Shown: piece after piece, positions 6,589-11,016 of the stretch
How positions within the stretch are numbered: the stretch's first letter is position 1
Layout: the number at the start of each line of letters is the position of its first letter
Source: an uncultured Bacteroidota bacterium
GTDB taxonomy: Bacteria > Bacteroidota > Bacteroidia > Chitinophagales > Chitinophagaceae
Reading direction: 5' to 3'
DNA: 11,016 nucleotides
NCBI GenBank assembly: GCA_903912405.1
Contig: CAIWHF010000295.1
Span: 1 to 11,016 of the forward strand
Position numbers and translations under genes: made by a program
Notes under the pieces: generated by a model
Told to the model about the DNA's origin: nothing
What the model saw: the letters and a program-made list of their open reading frames with translations, nothing else
Databases searched by the model: none

Positions 6589-8202
6589 TTAAAAAGGCGT
6601 GTCTTCATCTTTTTCTTGAAAATTATTTTTCAAGCCGCTATTTTTTGTGAAATCATCATCATCAAATTGAACATCATTAGCTTTGGATTGTAGGGTTTGG
6701 AACCCATCTTGGATGTATAATTTAGATTTGTCAAAATCGCTAGGGTCTTGGCTTATACCGGCTCTTACATTATAGAAACCATTATTAAAACCCGTTTCTA
6801 AGTCAACAAATTTTTGATATTCTTTGATGAATTTCAATTTAACCGTATCGGTGCTACCATTTCTATTTTTTGCAATATAGATATGCGTTTCCCCTTCAAT
6901 TGATTGACCGTTTTCATCGTTGTTAACTCCGTAATATTCGGGTCTGTATAAGAAAATAACCATGTCCGCATCTTGCTCAATAGCGCCCGATTCACGTAAA
7001 TCACTCAATTGAGGCACTTTAGAAGTTGTTCTAGATTCTACCGAACGATTTAACTGCGACAAAGCAATAATGGGAATAGCTAATTCTTTAGCTAATGATT
7101 TTAAGTCTCTTGATATTTTTGAAATCTCTTGTTCACGGTTACCTCCATTAGCGCTAGATCCCGACATTAATTGCAAATAATCGATGATGATCATCTCAAT
7201 GCCATGGCGCTGCTTAAGTCTTCTTGCTTTTGCTCTTAATTCAAAGATATTGATAGCGGCTTGGTCATCTAAGTAGATAGGGGAAGAGGCTAATTTGCTC
7301 ATTCTTTGTTGCATTTGAATGAACTCATGATCTTGCATGCGACCTTTAGTAATAGCATCCATGTTTACTTCCGTTTGTGCAGCCAACATCCTTTTCACAA
7401 GTTCACCAGCACCCATCTCTAAAGAGAAAAACGCTACCGGAAAAGGTTTGCTGCTGTTCATGGCAGCATTCATGGCTAAATTTAAACAGAAGGCAGTTTT
7501 ACCTACAGCGGGTCTAGCCGCTACGACAATCAATGCATTTTTCTGCCAACCAGAAGTAAGTTTATCCAATTCTTTAAAACCAGTAGGTACACCGGTTACA
7601 TCATCTTTTTTATTCTTAGCTTCTTCAATTTCCTTCACCGTCTTTACCAATACTTCCTTAAGAGAAGTAAAATTCTTTCTCAGGTGCTTGTCGGTAATAT
7701 CATATAGTCGGGTTTCTGCGGTATCTAGCAAATCAAACACGTCGGTAGAGGCATCGTAAGCACTACCAATAATATCACTTGAATTTCTAATTAATTCCCG
7801 CATAATAAACTTCTCCATGATAATGCGGGCATGGTGCTCTACATTCGCACTAGATACCACATTCATCGTAAGTTTAGTGAGGTAATATGCGCCTCCAACT
7901 AATTCTAATTCATCGTTTTTTCTGAGCTCTTCAGACACCGTCAACAGATCTACTGGAATACCTTTGTCGAACAAGTTTCTAATGCAAGCGTATATTTTCT
8001 GATGAGCATCAACATAGAAGCAATCCGTAGCTTGTATGATTTCTAAGGTTTCAGCTAATTTATCGGTTTCTAACATGATGGCTCCCAAAACAGCTTCTTC
8101 CAGCTCAATTGCTTGAGGGGGTACTTTCCCATACATAATGGAATTAAAGTCTATTTTGGGCTGTTTCCCTTTGCTCACCTCTCTTTTAGTATTGACTGCC
8201 AT
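6589..8202 (-). CDS. dnaB: Replicative DNA helicase DnaB
   Basis: DnaB is the hexameric 5'-3' helicase at the replication fork. The 537 residues comprise an N-terminal primase-interacting domain (about 28-130, beginning PPQAIELEEAVLGAIML), a linker, and a RecA-type ATPase domain from about 202 (GVPTGFKELDKLTSGWQ at 204-220). Walker A is ARPAVGKTAF (229-238), Walker B is MIIIDYLQLM (337-346), then ALSQLNRSVE (380-389), SDLRESGAIEQDAD (400-413) and FLYRPEYY (417-424) with the probable arginine finger Arg420. The tail beyond about residue 480 is poorly structured and acidic (DDDDF at 514-518) and ends DEDTPF, resembling the SSB C-terminal tip. No intein is present. It is divergent from pheT across a DnaA-box-bearing spacer and is followed by kynA. 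Confidence 0.98.
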   Translation of the reverse strand: MAVNTKREVSKGKQPKIDFNSIMYGKVPPQAIELEEAVLGAIMLETDKLAETLEIIQATDCFYVDAHQKIYACIRNLFDKGIPVDLLTVSEELRKNDELELVGGAYYLTKLTMNVVSSANVEHHARIIMEKFIMRELIRNSSDIIGSAYDASTDVFDLLDTAETRLYDITDKHLRKNFTSLKEVLVKTVKEIEEAKNKKDDVTGVPTGFKELDKLTSGWQKNALIVVAARPAVGKTAFCLNLAMNAAMNSSKPFPVAFFSLEMGAGELVKRMLAAQTEVNMDAITKGRMQDHEFIQMQQRMSKLASSPIYLDDQAAINIFELRAKARRLKQRHGIEMIIIDYLQLMSGSSANGGNREQEISKISRDLKSLAKELAIPIIALSQLNRSVESRTTSKVPQLSDLRESGAIEQDADMVIFLYRPEYYGVNNDENGQSIEGETHIYIAKNRNGSTDTVKLKFIKEYQKFVDLETGFNNGFYNVRAGISQDPSDFDKSKLYIQDGFQTLQSKANDVQFDDDDFTKNSGLKNNFQEKDEDTPF

Positions 8203-8228
8203 TGTTTATTTATTAATAATTTGAATCA

Positions 8229-8259
8229 CTAAAATACATACACCCTCTTCGTAATGCAA
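8229..8259 (-). promoter_or_regulatory. Candidate dnaB promoter (TTG-20-TATTTTAG)
   Basis: On the minus strand TTG (8259-8257) is followed by 20 bp and TATTTTAG (8236-8229), one base off the TAnnTTTG -7 consensus. There are 26 bases from the box to the dnaB ATG. The spacing fits the Bacteroidota primary sigma factor; the single mismatch keeps this tentative. Confidence 0.4.
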
Positions 8260-8299
8260 GTCATGTTAATTTTTAAATTTATCCCTTATTAACCTCAGG

Positions 8300-8390
8300 T
8301 AATTAACAGGTTTATGCTTGATTTTATGGCACTTATGTTGATATTTGTGGAGTTATCCACATCAATTTAATATAATTAACAAGTTTTGCT
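8300..8390. repeat. Direct repeat pair (18-19 bp) in the dnaB-pheT spacer
   Basis: TAATTAACAGGTTTATGCT (8300-8318) recurs as TAATTAACAAGTTTTGCT (8373-8390), differing by one substitution and one missing base. The two copies start 73 bp apart and bracket the DnaA-box inverted repeat. TTAACA also appears at 8418-8423 and TTAACC at 8289-8294. No function can be assigned from sequence; candidates are binding sites for a regulator of dnaB/pheT or origin-type repeats. Confidence 0.6.
8338..8365. promoter_or_regulatory. Perfect DnaA box (TTATCCACA) within an inverted repeat
   Basis: TTATCCACA at 8353-8361 is an exact consensus DnaA box. Its TCCACA half pairs with TGTGGA at 8346-8351 across a 4-base loop, giving a 6-bp stem. 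Outer arms TTGA (8338-8341) and TCAA (8362-8365) could extend the stem across a 4-base bulge. The site lies about 150 bp upstream of dnaB and about 135 bp upstream of pheT in an AT-rich spacer. It may serve DnaA-dependent control of dnaB or be part of a replication origin, but only one perfect box is visible. Confidence 0.5.
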
Positions 8391-8467
8391 AAGTTACTTA
8401 CAAAAAACGGTAAAGAGTTAACATAGGCTCTTTTTATGAAAATAGCTTAAAAACTAAAGCAATCATT

Positions 8468-8475
8468 TATCTTTA
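8468..8475 (+). promoter_or_regulatory. Candidate pheT promoter -7 box (TATCTTTA)
   Basis: TATCTTTA matches TAnnTTTG at all but the last position and lies 22 bases before the pheT ATG. No TTG lies at the expected distance upstream (TTA occurs at 8447-8449, an 18-bp spacing). It is a weak call, supported mainly by position. Confidence 0.3.
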
Positions 8476-8497
8476 CAATCAAAATATTATATACTGC

Positions 8498-10903
8498 ATG
8501 ACGATTTCATATAATTGGCTTTTGGATTATTTACCCGTTTCTTTAAGCGTAGAGGAAGTAAGCGAAATTTTAACATCTATTGGATTAGAAGTAGAGGGTA
8601 CGGAGAAAATTGAATCCATAAAAGGGAGCCTTGAGGGTTTATTAATTGGTGAGGTGTTGACATGTGCGCAACATCCTAATGCAGATAAATTAAAATGCAC
8701 TACTGTTAGTATTGGAAATGATACGGTATTGTCAATTGTATGCGGAGCGCCAAATGTAGCTGTAGGACAAAAAGTTATTGTGGCACCAGTAGGCTGTTTT
8801 GTTCATCCATTAAAGGGGGATGCTTTTGAAATTAAAAAAGCTAAAATTAGAGGAGAAGTGAGTGAAGGAATGCTTTGTGCCGATGATGAAATTGGTTTAG
8901 GTGAAAGTCATGATGGTCTCAAAGTATTACCCAATGAGCTAATAGTAGGCACTAAAGCTTCAGATTATTTTAACATTCCTGCACCAGAGATAGCCATCCA
9001 TATTGGCTTAACACCTAATAGAGCTGATGCTATGAGCCATATAGGTGTTGCTAAAGATATATGTGCTTATTTAACCCATCATAAAAAACAATTGTATGAA
9101 GTAAAGCTTCCTTCAATTGATAAGAAATCGAATACCCAAGCACCTCTTATAGAAGTAGCAATTCAACAACCAGTTGCTTGTCCACGCTATATGGGTGCTC
9201 ATTTAAGCAATGTAAAAGTGGGGCCATCACCAGAATGGCTGCAAACTAAATTGAAAACATTAGGCATTAGAAGTATCAACAATGTTGTTGATATTACTAA
9301 TTTTATTTTGCATGAATACGGTCAGCCGCTCCATGCATTTGATGCATCAAAAATTGAGGGCAATAAAGTTATTGTGAAACCTGCTTTGGCAGCCTATAAA
9401 TTTATTACACTGGATGATAAAGAAAGAACTTTGATTGATACGGATCTTATGATTTGTAATGCAACAGAACCAATGTGTATGGCTGGTGTTTATGGCGGGG
9501 CTAAAAGCGGTGTAACTACTGCTACTACTACATTGTTTTTGGAGAGTGCTTATTTCAATCCCATGTGGATTAGAAAAACATCGCTTCATCATGGATTAAG
9601 AACAGATGCAGCTACTCATTTTGAAAAGGGCGTAGATTTGTTACAAGTTCCAGAAGCATTATATAGAGCAATTGATTTATTAGGCACGTATGCCAATGCT
9701 ACACTTAGTTGCGCTATCATAGATAATTACCCAAGTCCTATTGAACAAAGAACCGTAACAACCAACTTAGCATTTATTAATAGATTGGCAGGTAAACAAT
9801 ATTCGCTTAATGAAGTGGTTGCGATTTTGAAAGCACTTGGCTTTTCAATGATTAATGAATCTGCTGAGGAGATGATTGTTGGGGTGCCTTATAATAAAGT
9901 AGATGTTTTTCAAGGTGCAGATTTAGTAGAGGAACTATTAAGAATAGATGGTTTAGATCAAGTAATCATTTCAGATAGTATTCAGTTTTCTGTAAATGCA
10001 TCTAAATTGAAAAATGATCGTACAGATCGAGAATCGATTGCGCAATTGCTTTCTGGTATTGGTTTTCAAGAGATCGTTACGAATTCCATAACCAACAGTG
10101 CTTATTATCCAGATCGCACTGATTTAGTGAAAATGCTAAATAGTTTGAGCAGCGAATTAGATTGTTTACGACCAGCATTACTTGCATCTGGATTAGAAGT
10201 TATCAATTATAATAGCAATAGAAAAAATTCAGATTTGTTTTTATATGAATTTGGAAAAGTATATACACAGCCTAGTCCTTTAATTTTTCAGGAAGAAACT
10301 AAATTGGGCATTTGGTGTACAGGACTTGTGCAGCAAAGTAATTGGAATCAGAAAGCAAAAGCAGTAGATCTTTTTTATGTAAAGAGTATTATAGAAGCTA
10401 TTTTTCACAAAAAAGGAATTGTAGGATTAGAAGTTACCTTTGATGAGCAAGGTGCAGTACTTTGGAAAAATAAAAAACAAACAATTGCAAAAATTGAATT
10501 AGTTGGTTCAGCTTTCGATAAAATTGTTGATTTAAAAAATCCAATTTATTATGCAGAAGTAAATTGGGATCACTTATTGGAATTGCAACAATTTAAAATT
10601 CAATATAAAGAGGTTTCTAAATTTCCATCTGTTAAAAGAGATTTATCAATATTAGTCAACAAATCGGTTGCCTATCAAGCCATAAAAGAAACAACGGATG
10701 CCCTCAAAATTGACGGCTTATCGAGCTATGGATTGTTTGATATTTTTGAAAGTGAGAAAATTGGATTGGAGAATAGATCACTATCTTTTAATTATCAATT
10801 TCAATCTCAAGAAGCCACTTTTACCGATGCAGAAATTGAAGCAAAAATGCAACAAATTATAAATGCTTATTCTAAACAATTGAACGCAATAATTAGATCA
10901 TGA
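8498..10903 (+). CDS. pheT: Phenylalanine--tRNA ligase beta subunit
   Basis: PheT is the tRNA-binding and editing subunit of the alpha2beta2 enzyme that charges tRNA-Phe in the cytoplasm. The 801 residues are full length. Domains in order: N-terminal MTISYNWLLDYLP; an EMAP-II-like tRNA-binding domain (about 43-155, with GEVLTCAQHPNADKLKCTTV at 51-70 and GMLCADDEIGLG at 124-135); B3/B4 editing domain (about 215-395, with NNVVDITNFILHEYGQPLHA at 261-280 and GLRTDAATHFEKGVD at 366-380); B5 domain (about 410-480, ending near VEELLRIDG); a catalytic-like domain (about 500-695); and a C-terminal anticodon-binding FDX-ACB domain (about 707-800, starting KFPSVKRDLSILV at 708-720). The alpha-subunit gene pheS is not adjacent, as is usual in Bacteroidota. 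Its TGA overlaps the ATG of the next gene. Confidence 0.98.
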   Translation: MTISYNWLLDYLPVSLSVEEVSEILTSIGLEVEGTEKIESIKGSLEGLLIGEVLTCAQHPNADKLKCTTVSIGNDTVLSIVCGAPNVAVGQKVIVAPVGCFVHPLKGDAFEIKKAKIRGEVSEGMLCADDEIGLGESHDGLKVLPNELIVGTKASDYFNIPAPEIAIHIGLTPNRADAMSHIGVAKDICAYLTHHKKQLYEVKLPSIDKKSNTQAPLIEVAIQQPVACPRYMGAHLSNVKVGPSPEWLQTKLKTLGIRSINNVVDITNFILHEYGQPLHAFDASKIEGNKVIVKPALAAYKFITLDDKERTLIDTDLMICNATEPMCMAGVYGGAKSGVTTATTTLFLESAYFNPMWIRKTSLHHGLRTDAATHFEKGVDLLQVPEALYRAIDLLGTYANATLSCAIIDNYPSPIEQRTVTTNLAFINRLAGKQYSLNEVVAILKALGFSMINESAEEMIVGVPYNKVDVFQGADLVEELLRIDGLDQVIISDSIQFSVNASKLKNDRTDRESIAQLLSGIGFQEIVTNSITNSAYYPDRTDLVKMLNSLSSELDCLRPALLASGLEVINYNSNRKNSDLFLYEFGKVYTQPSPLIFQEETKLGIWCTGLVQQSNWNQKAKAVDLFYVKSIIEAIFHKKGIVGLEVTFDEQGAVLWKNKKQTIAKIELVGSAFDKIVDLKNPIYYAEVNWDHLLELQQFKIQYKEVSKFPSVKRDLSILVNKSVAYQAIKETTDALKIDGLSSYGLFDIFESEKIGLENRSLSFNYQFQSQEATFTDAEIEAKMQQIINAYSKQLNAIIRS

Positions 10904-11016
10904 ATAATGAACTGAACCATTTAGAGGAGAAAGTAAATTTGCTAATTAGAAAGTATGCCCTTTGTAATAAAGAGCTACAGGTAGTAAAGCAAAAATATGC
11001 AGCTGCTCAAGACAAA
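10900..11016 (+). CDS. Small charged, probably coiled-coil protein (N-terminus only)
   Basis: An ATG at 10900 overlaps the pheT stop as ATGA and opens a frame of 39 codons that runs off the window without a stop. The residues (MNNELNHLEEKVNLLIRKYA, then CNKELQVVKQKYAAAQDK) are highly charged, with hydrophobic residues at heptad-like positions (L5, L8, V12, L15, then Y19, L26, V29) and no Pro or Gly, so a helical coiled coil is likely. The 4-base overlap implies translational coupling to pheT. In many Bacteroidota I would expect a small coiled-coil gene followed by zapA and rny (RNase Y) here, making a ZapB-like division-associated protein plausible, but nothing in these 39 residues proves it. 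Confidence 0.75.
   Translation, partial: MNNELNHLEEKVNLLIRKYALCNKELQVVKQKYAAAQDK

Noticed and set aside
7337..7759. 140-codon open frame on the plus strand opposite dnaB
   Set aside because: It is antisense to the conserved DnaB ATPase region and shows no protein-like motif or promoter.
8412..8435. AAAGAG/CTCTTT hairpin followed by T residues upstream of pheT, a possible attenuator
   Set aside because: The stem is only 6 A/T-rich pairs, no Phe-rich leader peptide precedes it (the nearby ATG gives only MKIA), and the likely pheT promoter lies downstream of it.
8203..8497. Calling the dnaB-pheT spacer an oriC
   Set aside because: Only one perfect DnaA box is visible, dnaA/dnaN are not adjacent, and GC skew cannot be judged here; it is kept as a candidate regulatory element only.
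9347..9592. 81-codon open frame on the minus strand opposite pheT
   Set aside because: It overlaps the conserved B3/B4 domain of PheT and has a Ser/Cys/His-rich composition typical of a shadow frame.
1..11016. CRISPR array, insertion sequence, prophage, tRNA or defence island
   Set aside because: No regularly spaced repeats, transposase or integrase motifs, cloverleaf candidates or defence-family proteins were seen; the genes are chromosomal core types.

Overview
The window looks like chromosome of a Bacteroidota bacterium, most likely of the Chitinophagaceae/Sphingobacteriales kind. The DNA is visibly AT-rich and genes lack clear Shine-Dalgarno sequences. The promoters carry the Bacteroidota -7 box TAnnTTTG, some with an upstream TTG. 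The proteins (ExbB/ExbD next to RecG, a SlyD-type FKBP, secreted DUF1343, a long eukaryote-like tryptophan 2,3-dioxygenase, DnaB, a stand-alone PheT) fit that phylum. The genus assignment is inference.

Layout, left to right. A minus-strand block at 1-3721 reads exbB -> exbD -> recG with gaps of 11 and 8 bp, then a TetR-family regulator that runs off the left edge. Between recG and tetR is a 43-bp nearly perfect palindrome made of two TTAAACA-TGTTTAA boxes, overlapping the tetR promoter. This is almost certainly an autoregulatory operator. A Rho-independent terminator (3776-3814) separates exbB from the minus-strand FKBP-type prolyl isomerase gene (3838-4269). That gene is divergent from a secreted DUF1343/NamZ-like protein gene on the plus strand (4376-5560). 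The DUF1343 gene converges, with one base between stop codons, on a minus-strand dnaB -> tryptophan 2,3-dioxygenase pair (10-bp gap). A 295-bp divergent intergenic region (8203-8497) carries a perfect DnaA box in an inverted repeat, flanked by an 18-19 bp direct repeat. On the plus strand pheT (8498-10903) follows, overlapping by ATGA the start of a small charged, probably coiled-coil protein gene cut by the right edge.

Most of the content is housekeeping: replication and fork rescue (dnaB, recG), translation (pheT), protein folding (FKBP), proton-motive-force-driven envelope energisation (exbB/exbD), peptidoglycan sugar salvage (DUF1343) and tryptophan catabolism (kynA). I found no mobile element, CRISPR array, tRNA/rRNA or defence system, and no convincing undescribed system. 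The points that deserve a second look are regulatory or architectural: the double TetR operator with an apparently leaderless transcript, an exactly repeated 18-nt box-to-ATG spacing at three genes, the DnaA-box/direct-repeat region upstream of dnaB, an SSB-tip-like C-terminus on DnaB, the ATG-less start of recG, and the dnaB-kynA linkage.
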